NCBI RefSeq assembly: GCF_019279795.1 | Contig: NC_056747.1 | Coordinates: forward strand, 1,007,272,657-1,007,336,656 | Length of the DNA: 64,000 nucleotides | Direction of reading: 5' to 3' | From: Protopterus annectens | Taxonomy: Eukaryota; Chordata; Ceratodontiformes; Protopteridae | Part shown: positions 12,012 to 22,980 of the stretch, one piece after another | Layout: each line of letters starts with the position of its first letter | Numbering within the stretch: the first letter of the stretch is position 1 | Program-made: the position numbers and the translations under genes | Notes under the pieces: generated by a model | The model's database searches: none | What the model saw: only the letters and a program-made list of their open reading frames with translations | Told to the model about the DNA's origin: nothing

Positions 12012-12839
12012 AGCTTCTCCACTTCTGAGGACAATAACTGAAGTCCAGTAATCTTGGCTGCAGTCAGGGTTTCATCCATCCCTTCCATGGAGCAAGGCTG
12101 TCTAATAACAGCATTCAGTGTCTAGAAGGACTTGGGGCAGTGAGGAAGCATGTTCTCACATAGGGTCCTAATTACAAAGCATTGCACTTTCCAATCAATA
12201 AGAAGAATTTTTAGGAACCTAAAGAAAACTAACTAAGGAATATCAAGAATGTGGAATCATTTACTACAAATATTTAGTCTTTTAGTAATCTCCAGATCTT
12301 TATGTACAATTTTGGATGCATCTCATGGTTTGGGTGAACTTGCTGTAGTTGATCATCTGAGGTGTTTGGTTGTGGGTCTGCAAGTGAGACTTGTTTCTGT
12401 CAATGGTGCGAATTTGGTTATCTCTGACAGTTCACACTTTATAAAAAAATGAGTGGACAGTTATTTGTGACAAGAATTACTAATCTGATTACTTTTTTGA
12501 AGTTGTAGATTGTGCTGTTCCCTATTGATTGACTTATTTTAACCAAAGAGTGTGTGTATAATGCAACATGTAATGACTAATACCAGAAAGAAATAATGCA
12601 GGATCTTTGAAAGCCACAAGGGAAGGGAATACTGTAGAATCAGACACTGGTAAGAAATGGGTAATGCTCAAGTCACATTGTCTTTATAGATGTCACTTTT
12701 TGGAGCTGAATTAGTTAAGTAGATTGAACTGTGATAGCTTTTTTTCAGCCCCAACTTTGTTTCATACAAGAAAATACAAGTTGTAAGTAAATAGAACAGC
12801 ACAGAATTATGGAGCAACATTTTTAAGTGCTGACAGTAG

Positions 12840-12955
12840 TTCTTTATTGAAATTTATTTATTTATATTTGCTTGCTGGGGTATTTATTTATATTTGTTTA
12901 CTGGGGTAGTGCACTGATCAGTACTGAGCAGTTTCGGCCTGGGTGAAATACAAAC
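12840..12955 (-). repeat. SINE 3' end, minus orientation
   Basis: TTTATTTATATTTG(C/T)TTRCTGGGG appears twice in short tandem, followed by GTGCACTGATCAGTACTGAG. A related block (TTTAAATTTGTTAACCAGG then TACTGATCCACATGGACTAG) lies at 39350, so this is a dispersed repeat end. Family is unknown. Confidence 0.5.
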
Positions 12956-13079
12956 CATTTCACAAACAAAAATATAGAAATGTAAGCAGTAGCATAATAG
13001 TTCAGACTAATTGCATAGAAAAAAACTGTGTATATATAGATTCTAGTGAACAAGCACAATGCATTGTGTAATGAAGCAG

Positions 13080-15015
13080 AGTGTAATGTACAGTATGTAT
13101 ATGTGTGTGTGTGTGTGTATATGTATATGGTTAAAATGTTCTGAAGTGGGCAGTTTGTCATTATTGGGTTATACATTTTGTTCCATTGCTTACTGGAAAA
13201 ATGTTCAAAACTATAAATGTAAAACACACTATCAAGTGGTGCTGTGTTATACAAGGAATATAATTTAATACAATCAGGAAAGTGAATCAAAGAACACATA
13301 TATGTATGCATGGCAATAAAAATGTGTCCAAGGGACCTATGGTTTGAAAATAGCCCTCTCCACTGGTCATGTGCATTTTATTTGAATGTGGGTTTTTATG
13401 CTGTTTCAATGAATGCGAATTTCAGTTGAAGAAAAGTTTACTGCTCATGCTAAATCTTTTTATTGTGAGACTGTATTGTTTAGCAAATGGCTATCAGTGT
13501 TTGTGCATTTTATTTCAATATCTGTAATCATTGCAGAAGTAAATAAGAAAACAGTATACACACTGATAGGTTTGAACAGTGTTCATGGTAACTGGGGAGA
13601 AATAGCCAAGTAATGGAACACTAGTATGGCTGGGGAGGAGACTGCTACAAGAGGGGCTACTCAGGGGGGGGCGCAATCTATTTCACTGCCTAGGGCCCCA
13701 TTTGACTATAATCTGGCTATGCTAATAATTTAAAGTATGAGAATAGTTTACATGGCCCCTTTAAATCCCGAAGAAATACATGGCCCCTTTAAATCCCAGA
13801 AAATACTCACTGGTGACAGCATCTCCTCCTTTAAGGAGGACCACGAATGCTTCACATGCACGCATGCTGACGTGAGTAGTGGGTTATGAAAAATTACTGT
13901 TTTCAAAAGTGTGTCTAGGTTCATAAAGGTTTGGGAACCACTGCTCTACACCAGCTACCAGACTGCTGACAGAAATGAGTTTGAGTTTCAGTGCATTTTC
14001 AGGGTATTAAGAGATTCAGTGCATTTTCAAGGGATTATGAGTTTTAGCTCATTTTCATGAAATTGTGAGCTTCAAATGAAGAAAGTTTACTGCTTCTCAT
14101 GCTAAGTCAGTTTTCAGTGTAAAACTAACTGTTTTGTTTATCAAATGATACACTGTGTTGTAGAATTTAAAAGCAGTGTTAGTAGCATAATTGTCTTTGG
14201 TGCAGAAGGCTGTGGATTCTACTCCCACACCATATAGATGGAGAGCTGATATTGCAGTGCCTTTTCAATTGCTGATTATTTGGTGCATTTTAAGGGGAGA
14301 TAGGGGCTCTGCACTCCTAAGTATGTCCTCCTTTGTATGAGATGCCTAGCAACTATGAGCTTGTCAGTTTTAGTCATTTCCTATTGCAATATTACCAGTT
14401 TACCAATTTTTAATGCAGTATAGGCAATTAATTCTTCAAGGGCAACAGGCACTGGATTTGTAGATGTAACACTGAGCTGTGAAGTTGTTTGCCAGTGGCA
14501 ATCTCTTCATTAGTTACAGATTTCTTTAATGTGGAATTGTTCAGATGATTTCTCTTCTGCAGATATTGTTTGTATTGAATGATATTGGTGGATTGTAATG
14601 ACAAAAGTCTGAGTATCCTTTTATGGTTGACATTTTCTGAAATGGGTAGTTTTTTCATTAATGGTTTATATATTTTGTTTCTTTGCTTATTAAAAGAATG
14701 CTTAAAACTACAAATTTAAAACATATTCTAGCAAGTTGTGTTGTATTACATAAGGAATATAATTTAATGCAATCAGGAAATTGAATCAAAGAACAAATAC
14801 ATGTATGCATGGCCGTAAAAATGTGTGCAAGGAGTCTGTTTTGAAAACAGCCCAAATGTAAACTTAATCCTCCACTGACCAGATGCAATTTCTATAAATA
14901 TGGGTTTTCATGCAGTTTCAGTGAAAGAGGAATTTTACCGTTCATGCTAAGCCTGTTTTCATTGGAGATTGTATTGTTTAGCAAATGGCTATCTGTGTTT
15001 GTGCTATTCTATCTT
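13080..15015. repeat. Internal segmental duplication of hAT-1 (three related blocks)
   Basis: 13140-13510 and 14620-15015 share long colinear stretches, for example GGAATATAATTTAAT(A/G)CAATC, ATGTATGCATGGC, TGTATTGTTTAGCAAATGGC and TATCNGTGTTTGTGC. A shorter third relative lies at 14040-14150 (GAAGAAAGTTTACTGCT, CATGCTAAGTC, ACTGTTTTGTTTA). Spacing of the two long copies is about 1.5 kb. This explains the similar spurious frames in both. Confidence 0.8.
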
Positions 15016-15503
15016 AAGCTTCTGTACACAGGAAGGAGAGAGGTTGCTATTCTACTTTCACTGAGCTGTAAGGCTTGCTCGCCTACCCCAGAGTAAATTA
15101 AACTGTTTAGATTAACCTAAGCAACCCTTTGAACCAAGGCACATGGGCTTCTATTTTCTGAAGACATGACTTTTATAGTAAAGTATGTGTGAAGGAAAAA
15201 CATATTAAAGCAGGTTTATTAAAGAAAATTCAGATTAAAGCAGGTTTATTAAAGGAAATTTCCACCTTCACTTGCATTTTAAACTACACTACAAGGTATC
15301 CTTTCTTCTATGCATTTAAATGATTAAAGGAAATGACGGACTGGCTTTCTTGAGGAGTGAATGACTGGAATGGCTTTTTTGGGGAGTGACCTACCTGTGG
15401 GCGTGGCTCGTAGGGGTGTTTCATGAGTATGGTGTGGGTGGGGCTTAAGGGGCACCAGAGCACTACTTCGCCTAAGGCGCCATATCCACTAAGGCCGGCC
15501 CTG

Positions 15504-15714
15504 CCAATATCTGTGGCCTCAGAGGACTGGGTATGCATAGGCATACTGGCTGTGTATGGTGATAATGAGGGTGGATGAGGGCTATCTACCTCTGTGTCTG
15601 ATTCAGCCTCTGCAACCCCTAGCTGTGCCTCAGTTTGCCCGCCATCATCATCAGAGTCTGGAGAGACACTGACATCAGATTGTGAAGGGGACAAAGACAA
15701 AATTCCCCAGTCAC
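15504..15714 (-). pseudogene. Harbinger-type MYB-like gene, acidic middle exon (split by hAT-1)
   Basis: Minus-strand exon that begins after a good splice acceptor (TTTTTTACCACAG, AG at 15716-15715) and reads SLSPSQSDVSVSPDSDDDGG, then Glu/Asp/Ser-rich sequence to SSEATDIG. Here hAT-1 interrupts it. The acidic, Ser/Pro-rich composition is usual for linkers between the DNA-binding and C-terminal regions of transposon MYB-like proteins. The frame is open up to the insertion. Confidence 0.5.
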
Positions 15715-16187
15715 CTGTGGTAAAAAAGGAGAATGCAATACATTAACACCTGCACTTCTATGATCAGTACTATGGTGCAATATATGATAAGCCGTATACA
15801 CAGCTGTCACTATTACAGACTTGTATAACTCCCAATCTCACATAGTAGGACATGAGGACATTATTTTTCAACCCTAATATATAATTATTTGGAAATAATT
15901 CTTCATTAAACAAGAATCTCATGAGCAAAACATAAACTGACATTCTGCAAAACTGCACAGTTGACATTTATGGCAATCTGTTATGTCCTGACAATACTGT
16001 CAAGTCAACAACTATGGTCACACCTACAAGGCAGAGGTATGACTCTGGACTGTGGACATTCAGAAAATATCTGTCCATTTGGTAATCATGCAGACAGTAC
16101 ATCATTCCAGCCAGCAGCCCTGGGATGACACTTTAGTGAATACATTAAACTATATCTACATCTTTGACAAAACAGTTTTGTCCTTAC

Positions 16188-16226
16188 CAGCAGCAGGAGC
16201 ACAGCCTCTTCCTATTCCTGATGGTC
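16188..16226 (-). pseudogene. Possible 39-nt microexon of the MYB-like gene
   Basis: A 39-nt segment lies between a strong acceptor (CCCTCAATTTTTTTCAG) and a donor (GTAAGG) on the minus strand. Thirty-nine nt is 13 codons, so it would keep phase. It sits between the MYB/TGGGP exons and the acidic exon. The splice sites are inferred by eye only; there is no transcript evidence. Confidence 0.3.
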
Positions 16227-16478
16227 CTGAAAAAAATTGAGGGAAAGGTAATGGTAACAGCACCACGTTACAGTATAATATGGGTAATATGTCCACCAAA
16301 TATCTCACATTTACAGTAGCTGCTATGTTAACAGGTATGTGGGTCACAATCTCTACATGAGCTTAAAACTGCAGCTAACCTCATTCCCACAACAATAAAT
16401 CTGACACTCGAGTAAAACTATATACACCTTGACACGCTGAATGCAACAGTATTCCAATGCTGATCTAACTAAGCATAC

Positions 16479-16910
16479 CTAGGCACTCCTCTTGAGAGGA
16501 ATGGGTGGCATCCACATCCACAACATATTGGCTGATGAATGCCTGGGAGATGTCCTGTATTGCTAGGTTTGCCAAGAATTTTTCTGTGCTGAGAGAGGTT
16601 GTTCTGCTGCAGGCCCACCACCAGTGACTCAACAATCCCTGGCCACAACAGCTGCACATCTGTGTGCAGTGTGTATTATATCCATGGCACTGTGTTGCAC
16701 TCGCTTATATGTACATTTCTAGTGAACCACAGCATTAACTTTATGCACCAGTTCTTCCCAAAAGTCTGCATGGTCTTGCCTATTTGCCCTCCCTCTGGAC
16801 TGCAGGACTTGGTAGTGTTTGCTCAAAGCCTCAATGATGAGGTCATTTTCTGCCTCAGTAAATGGTAGTGCATGCATGATATCTCTTGCAATACAAATAA
16901 ATGAGAACAC
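16479..16910 (-). pseudogene. MYB/SANT-like DNA-binding domain, Harbinger type, decayed
   Basis: From 16910 the minus strand reads LPFTEAENDLIIEALSKHYQ, followed by ADFWEELVHKVNAV. This is the helix-turn-helix pattern of the MYB/SANT-like proteins encoded beside PIF/Harbinger transposases (also NAIF1/MSANTD relatives), which carry the transposase to DNA. After a stop, a second segment (16659-16479, acceptor CACACAG, donor GTATGC) contains VTGGGPAAEQPLS, like the TGGGPxxxxLTP linker of these proteins, but in a frame that soon stops. No Harbinger transposase is seen in the window, so this is an orphan or non-autonomous remnant. Confidence 0.6.
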
Positions 16911-19035
16911 ATGTCAGGATCCCATACGTGAGAGTACAATATGTAGAGATGCAGTAATAAAGGAAGACTATGAGCATTCACTGCTTGATTACACAGCTCA
17001 TATTCAACAGTGTGCCAAACATACAAAGGGTGTGGACACAACTAGGATAGTAGCAATAGTGACCTACTTCTGTTTGTGCCATGACAGATACTGACGTATA
17101 ATTACACACCCAACACAGGAGTCCATTGTAATTCACCCCATAGCAGGAAACCCCACCCCTATATAATATGTAAAAACAACAGTGCCAACCAAATAGCAGT
17201 GTGCTATTACAACTGCTATCAAAGAAAGTATCCAGGAGATCTGTGTCCCTAGTTAACACACAGCATTATACCCTTGCTATACTCTACATCCTCTGAAGGT
17301 GTAACCCAGCAGGAGATCAATGGTATGTCATCAGTACAGTTATAAGAAAGGCTTACTGATGTAATCCCCATTCACCTTAAGTGCATTCAAACATATGCAT
17401 CATGTTGGAGACAAAATGGTTGCATACCTGATGGAGTACAATACTCCTTTGTTGAAAGATATTGCCATATAAATACTGTGTCAATGAGTTAACCATACAA
17501 ACTAACTCTCATACACAATGGTTCCCCTAGGTAGAAGTTTGCCTTTTTAAGATGGTTCTCATTAGCAGGTGATTACCTCTGAACCAAACAGTGGTTCAAA
17601 AATGCTACATGTAGCCTACGCAGCTGATTTGCAGGTAATCAGCCAATCCCATGCAACTACTCAACAAGACTTAAGGCTTCAGTGTAGATCCCATCCTTTT
17701 CTCATATGTCGGGGTAGAGATTACTGGGGTAAAGATACTACCTCAGCACAGAGAGAATGTTTGCAGCAGCTACTTATTACATACAGATGTGTGTGCTACA
17801 GGCTGAAGCTGCTGCTGCTGCTGCAGGTACTAGGCATAGGCAGAGAAGCTGAAGACTGTGCAGGACAATAAAATTTACGAGTAACTGTGGGACCTGTGGC
17901 AGCCTTGGTGTATAGCCAGAGCCTGATTGAGGGAATCCATCCCACTGAAAATTAAGGTATGTGTTTAACGTAAGTATGTTAGCCAAAGGTATCATTAACA
18001 AAGTAAATGACAACAGGCTTGGTATGTCCTAGAACAAGGTAGCGGGCACATTAACCACTATGTTAACCAGCTGGTCAAGTCAAGTCAGGTGTTATGTCAT
18101 GGTAGTCATCTGTAATGTATGTGCTGGCAACCCTTGCTTCTAGCACAACCTCCATATAAGTATGTTACCTGTGCAACTGTGGTTGTCTGTAATATCACTA
18201 ACAAATCTTTGTGGGCTGTAGTCTGATATTTCTGGGTCTTATTCGAATTACATACTTCAAACAAAATTCTCTGGGAATTCATAATAATGCATGACCTGAC
18301 ATTCTATGCACTTTCTAGTGTTGTAATAGGAATACTTAAAATGTGGTCCTATCTGTAGGCCTTTGACTTCCATTATTTAGAAGCAGACATTCCATCTGTA
18401 CTGATTTGGGTAGATAAATAAGTGATGAGACAGTCATACATATTAGAATTTATAATGGTGATGTACACATACATGTATTTAAATGCTAGACACAGCTGCA
18501 TTTGAACCCAGGACCATGTGGGCCAAGATTTAATGCTTTCTTAGGATTTAACAGATTGAGCTACAGAGTCACTATTATTGCAGGTGTATTTTTACATGTT
18601 GTACATACAATTGCACACTTACCTGCTGTTACATACCTCACTTACATCTATTGTTATGTGTAAGGTTTTATAGTGATATGTTTCTATACCAGAGTCCCAG
18701 TTAAATTACTATTTTTCCCTTAATCTATTAGCAGATTTGCACAATGTGGCATGATGAGCAGCAATGCTTAAACACACTTAATGACATGAAAATGACAATT
18801 ACTATGTTTTGCTTGAAACACCTGGGCTAATAAACTGGCTGTGTGGCTTGGCTGGTTGATGCAATGGCCTTCAGGTGCAATGGTACTGTGTTTGAAATAG
18901 GGTACAGATGTATTGTTTTTAACATGATTATTATGCTTTCAAATACATATATTAATATATTGACATTTACCATCGCACAAAAATTCTATACAGAAAAGAA
19001 AAACTCAGGAGATGGGACAGTGGTAAAATGGGGTG
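16911..19035. other. Gene-free stretch upstream of the MYB-like remnant
   Basis: No convincing coding sequence. It contains a (CTG)n run at 17806-17825 and a tRNA-like 75-nt segment at 18498-18570. The first part may be 5' flank of the decayed Harbinger-type element, but I found no terminal inverted repeats to prove it. Confidence 0.5.
18498..18572 (-). repeat. tRNA-like segment (SINE head or tRNA pseudogene)
   Basis: On the minus strand GTAGCTCAATCTGT resembles an A box and CCTGGGTTCAAATGC a B box, about 75 nt in total, the size of a tRNA. The D and anticodon arms do not pair, so it is not a working tRNA gene. A tRNA-derived SINE head is the likelier source. Confidence 0.35.
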
Positions 19036-19119
19036 CAAGCGAAAGGTGTAGGAAAGAACTATAGCCACCCATTTCTTCAACAGCAGCAACTGTACACTAT
19101 AAAAGCTTATTAGCTGATT

Positions 19120-20040
19120 TTGGACTGTCACCCTATTTCATGCCTCATGTACACAGACAAACCTCTCCTCCTCCCAACAAATTCCAACACATGTGAGAGC
19201 TGCATCCATATAGCCAAACTGGAGGCTAATCTCTCTCAACTCAGTACTGGCGTAACCAGTCGGGAGGAGAAGAAAACCACACTCACTACAATTCCAGTCT
19301 CACATAGACCTACCATGACAGCAAACCAAACACATAAACACACAAAAACATACTCGGAGGCTCTAAATAAAAATCTGCCTAAGCAGCAGAGACCTCCAAA
19401 GCAGACACCCAAGCAACCGCTACTCCAAAACAAAACACGTGCAACACATAGCTCACAAAGCCAGTGTGCCAAACAGTCACAGCCCTTAAGGCTAAACAAC
19501 ACACCTGATACACTTGTAATAGGTGACTCTATCGTCAGGCACACTGACATCCCGCTCACCAGGCTGAACAAGGAGAAGGTCATGGTGAGCTGCCTGTCGG
19601 GCGCTAGGATCCGCCACATAACACAAGCACTCAGGTCACTCTAAGGCAAGTACAAATATGACTCAGTCATTGTCCATGCTGGTGTGAATGACCTGAGACG
19701 TACCTCCCTAGACTACATGAAAAGAGACATAGAGGAGCTCTCTGAGCATGTGGCCCAGGCCGGTATGACCCTGACCTTGAGTAGCATCTTACCCTCACCA
19801 AGAATGATGCCACAATATGAAGACAAGATGATCAATTTCAACAATTGGTTTAAGTATTGGTGTCATTCAAAGGGGATCCAATGCCTGTCAGCCTGGGATG
19901 ACATGCTCAACATGCCACGATGCTTCGCTAGGGACGGCTTGCACCTGTCACCCCTGGGCTTTCGGATATTGGCAAAGGCTCTTGCTACCCCCATAGTGCC
20001 TTTTTTAGGCAAGACTCAAAAGACAAACCCACCTCCATAG
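19120..20040 (+). pseudogene. CR1-like ORF1 protein with SGNH/GDSL esterase domain, one nonsense codon
   Basis: A 306-codon frame interrupted only by TAA at 19642-19644; both sides lie in the same phase. The N-terminal third has a Cys pair (CESC) and then a Lys/Gln/Thr-rich basic stretch that could bind RNA. The C-terminal half is an SGNH/GDSL hydrolase-like domain: VIGDSIVRH (nucleophile Ser block), VHAGVNDLR (Gly/Asn block), and RDGLHLSPLG (Asp-His block). CR1 and L2 ORF1 proteins with such a domain are known. The stop falls between the Ser and Asn blocks, so a product would lack half of the active site. The frame ends just before ORF2. Confidence 0.8.
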
Positions 20041-20069
20041 GTATCACAAGGGATAAGAAACTAAGAGTA

Positions 20070-22865
20070 ATGCTACTCAACGCCAGAAGTCTAAACCTCA
20101 AGATGCATGCACTCTAAACTCTCCTTAGCATGGAGAACATCGATATCTGTGCAGTAACAGAAACCTGGTTCAAGGCTCCCAAGAGCACCCCAGCACTACC
20201 AGGTTATACCTCATACCATGCTTTTCGGCCCCAAAACTTGGACCGAACCACAAAAGGAAGGGGAGTATCAATATTCGTCAAAGATACCCACACCTCCAGG
20301 TTGGTGGCACAGCACGAAGCATCAGAGACTATCCATGTGCAACTAACAGTGGGTAAAACTGCCTTCCAGTTTATAGCCTGGTACAGACCACCCTCCCAAA
20401 CCCAGGAACCCCACTCGGCCATCCTGAGAACACTGGAAAATATGAAGGTCTCTCTAAACACCATTATATTGGGTGACTTCAACTACCCAAACATAGACTG
20501 GGAGCATTACTCTAGCTCCAACACCCTAGCCCAAAGGTCCCTAGAATTTATAAATTCAAATGCTATGGAACAACTTGTTACCACTCCCACAAGAGGGGAA
20601 AACATACTGGACCTGATCATCACCAACATGGGGACTCTATGCTCCAGACCAGAAGTGTATCCCTCACTGGTAAGATCAGACCATAAACTAATCTTACTGG
20701 ATATTCACATCCCGACCCCACCTCCTGCCCAGAAAACGACAGTGAAAAACTTCTCTAAAGCAAATTTCACACTCCTCAAAACCGAGGTGGAATCCTTCAA
20801 AGCCCCCGGGCCTGTGGAAAATACGGCCCAGTCCACAGAATCCTTTATAAATGAATTCTATGAACACCTTCAGGAATGCATGGATCATGCAATCCCAAAT
20901 AAAACCAAGACCCAATCCTCCAAAGGCAGACATCCTGTCTGGTGGACCCCAGCCGTAAACAAACTATACAATAGAAGGAGGAAGCTACTAAATGATAGAG
21001 CAAAATCCCAAAAAGGGAAGGCATCTCTGATCAGTATTAGCAAAAAACTATGGGCACTCATAAAATCATCTAAGGCCAGCTTAGAGAGAAAAATTGCACA
21101 GGACACTAAGGATAATCACAAGGCTTTCTTTAGTTATGTTAGGAACCTGGGTGGGAATTCCCAGATATGCTCAGAATTAGTCCAAAATGACAAAAAATAC
21201 ACCAAACCCACAGACATTTCCAACATCCTAGCTGACAGGTTCAGCGCAAACTCCCCCCCCTCCCCACCAAAAGGGCAAATATCTATCCCAGCAGAGTGCT
21301 GCCCCCCTGACATCTCAGATGCTCAGGTAAGAGCTGCCCTCTCCAAAGCAAAAAACACAGCGTCAATGGGACCAGACGGTGTCCCGGGCTGCGTCCTACA
21401 TGAACTCCAAGAAGAGCTAAACCCAAACATAGAACTACTGTTCAATCTCAGCCTTACTACAGGATATGTACCCAAAGAGTGGCGTACAATAACAGTGGTC
21501 CCTCTCCACAAAGGTGGTGCCTCAACGGATCATGGAAACTATCGCCCCATAAGCCTGACTAGCTTGGTCTGCAAAGCTATGGAAAGGATCATCATGGACC
21601 TCATAAATAAAGATATTGGGGACCTACAGACACTGGATCCTACCCAGTTTGGCTTTGTTAAGGGCAGATCCAGCCTCTTAAACCTGGTTGATTTCTTTGA
21701 AACAGTCACCAAGGCCATTGACGAGGAGAAGGTGGTCCACACAGCCTACCTGGACCTCGCAAAAGCCTTCAATACAATACCCCACTCGGCCATTATAGAT
21801 AAGCTCACCAGCTTAAATATAAACCCCTTTGTCACTAGATGGGTTGCAAACTGGCTCAAGGACAGAACCCACATGGTTAGAATTGCTGGAGCCATGTCAG
21901 ACTCCAAACCAGTTACAAGTGGCATCCCACAAGGCTCAGTCCTGGGACCTCTCTTGTTCGGTATATATTTCTCGGAGGTGCAGGCCAACACGGAAGGACT
22001 GTGGCTGACCAAGTTCGTAGATGACTGCAAACTGGGCGCCATAATCGACTCTCCAGCCGACACAAGCATCCTCCAAAAGGGCTTCATAGAAACAGACAAC
22101 TGGTGCCAGAGCCATGGCCTCAAGCTAAACGCCAAAAAGTGTATAGTCATCCCCTTTGGCAAAAACAAAGTGCCCACAAATTTCCACATAGGTGGTAATC
22201 CCTTAAGTACAGAAGAAGTAATTAGGGACCTGGGGACCCAAGTTGATAGCAGTCTCTCATTTGACAACCAAGTAGCCAAAGTGGTTAGAAAAACATTTTA
22301 TATAGCCCACCTAATCATGAAGGGATTCACATCTAGATCAGGGGAGGTCATCGTGCCTCTTTACTCATCCCTCATCTGGCCCATAATTGAGTACAATGCC
22401 CCTTTTGGGATGTACCTTACCAGACACCAGCAGCAACTGGAAAGACCCCAAAAGTACCTCACCAAGAGGATCAAAGGGCTCAAACAGATGCCATATGCTG
22501 CCCGGTTAAAGAAACTCCAGCTCTACTCAATGGCATACCGCCTGTTCAGGGGTGATCTGTGCCTGACATATAAAGCCATGTCCAACCCGGAATTAATGGA
22601 CATGCTGCATCTCAGAAAATCCAAATCCCATCGAGCTACGTGCTCGAGAGACTTGAACCTCAGCACTGAAATAAATAGGACATGCTGGAGGGACAGATTC
22701 ATAACCCAGAGGCTCCCTTCACTCTGGAATAAAATCCCAGTCCAGGTTAGGCAGAGTCCCTCATTGACTCTCTTCAAGAGGAATCTTGTTGAGTGGATAG
22801 GAGATCGTAGGTTTAACCCGGGTATCACTTCTGTGTCACTGTTAGACAGAGGCACAGTATACTAA
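20070..22865 (+). pseudogene. CR1-like ORF2: APE endonuclease and reverse transcriptase, one early nonsense codon
   Basis: The natural start is probably ATG at 20070 (MLLNARSLNLK), because NARSL holds the first catalytic Asn of APE-type endonucleases. A TAA at 20115-20117 cuts it, leaving a 911-codon frame from ATG 20130. Numbering from 20130: VTETWF at 9-14, GDFNYPNIDW near 114, RSDHK near 182 (endonuclease); NYRPISL near 470, YLDLAKAFNTIPH near 540 (motif A), SGIPQGSVLGP near 597 (motif B), FVDDCKLG near 629 (motif C with both Asp); the CR1-type C-terminus (TCWRDRF, LWNKIPVQVR) near 850. Motif A has Asn where the older copies keep the second Asp. It nicks target DNA and copies its own RNA in the family; this copy lacks the endonuclease start. 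Confidence 0.88.
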
Positions 22866-22953
22866 CCTCGAAAAAGGGCATAGCAAAATTAATTTAAAAT
22901 GGGTGGCGAAAGCCAAACACATTCTGGCTAGGCTTTTAGGGCAGATAGCCTAG

Positions 22954-22980
22954 TATGAACCTATGAACCTATGAACCTAT
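22954..22980 (+). repeat. CR1 3'-terminal octamer repeat (ATGAACCT)3
   Basis: Three ATGAACCT units directly follow GCAGATAGCCTAGT. The same junction with decayed units is seen at 7249 and 11155, which marks this as the 3' end recognised by the family's RT. Confidence 0.85.

Larger units (their letters stand above)
8617..15503. mobile_element. hAT-1: 6.9-kb non-autonomous hAT element
   Basis: Both ends show hAT-type inverted termini: CACGGTCGGCCTTAG at the left and, reverse-complemented, CAGGGCCGGCCTTAG at the right (13 of 15 match). Perfect 8-bp target duplications, CCAATATC, flank it at 8609-8616 and 15504-15511; 8-bp duplications are diagnostic of hAT. The interior has no transposase. It holds a CT tract, a CR1 fragment, SINE tails and several internal duplications, so it has grown by insertion and duplication. 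The insertion split a MYB-like gene in phase. Confidence 0.85.
19040..22980 (+). mobile_element. Near-full-length CR1-like LINE
   Basis: A LINE with ORF1 (19120-20040), ORF2 (20070-22865), a 115-bp 3' UTR and a terminal repeat of the octamer ATGAACCT (22954-22980). CR1-clade elements end in short octamer repeats instead of poly(A). Only two nonsense codons interrupt the coding regions, so it is much younger than copies A and B. Neither the exact 5' end nor a target duplication can be fixed by eye. It is the best reference copy for the other four family members in the window. Confidence 0.92.

Noticed and set aside
11715..12041. Frames with an internal peptide duplication
   Set aside because: Explained by the 127-bp tandem DNA duplication.
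16052..17094. Plus-strand frames across the MYB-like remnant
   Set aside because: They are shadows of the minus-strand gene, which has the domain and splice evidence.
18498..18572. Functional tRNA gene
   Set aside because: A- and B-box-like words are present, but the D and anticodon stems do not pair.
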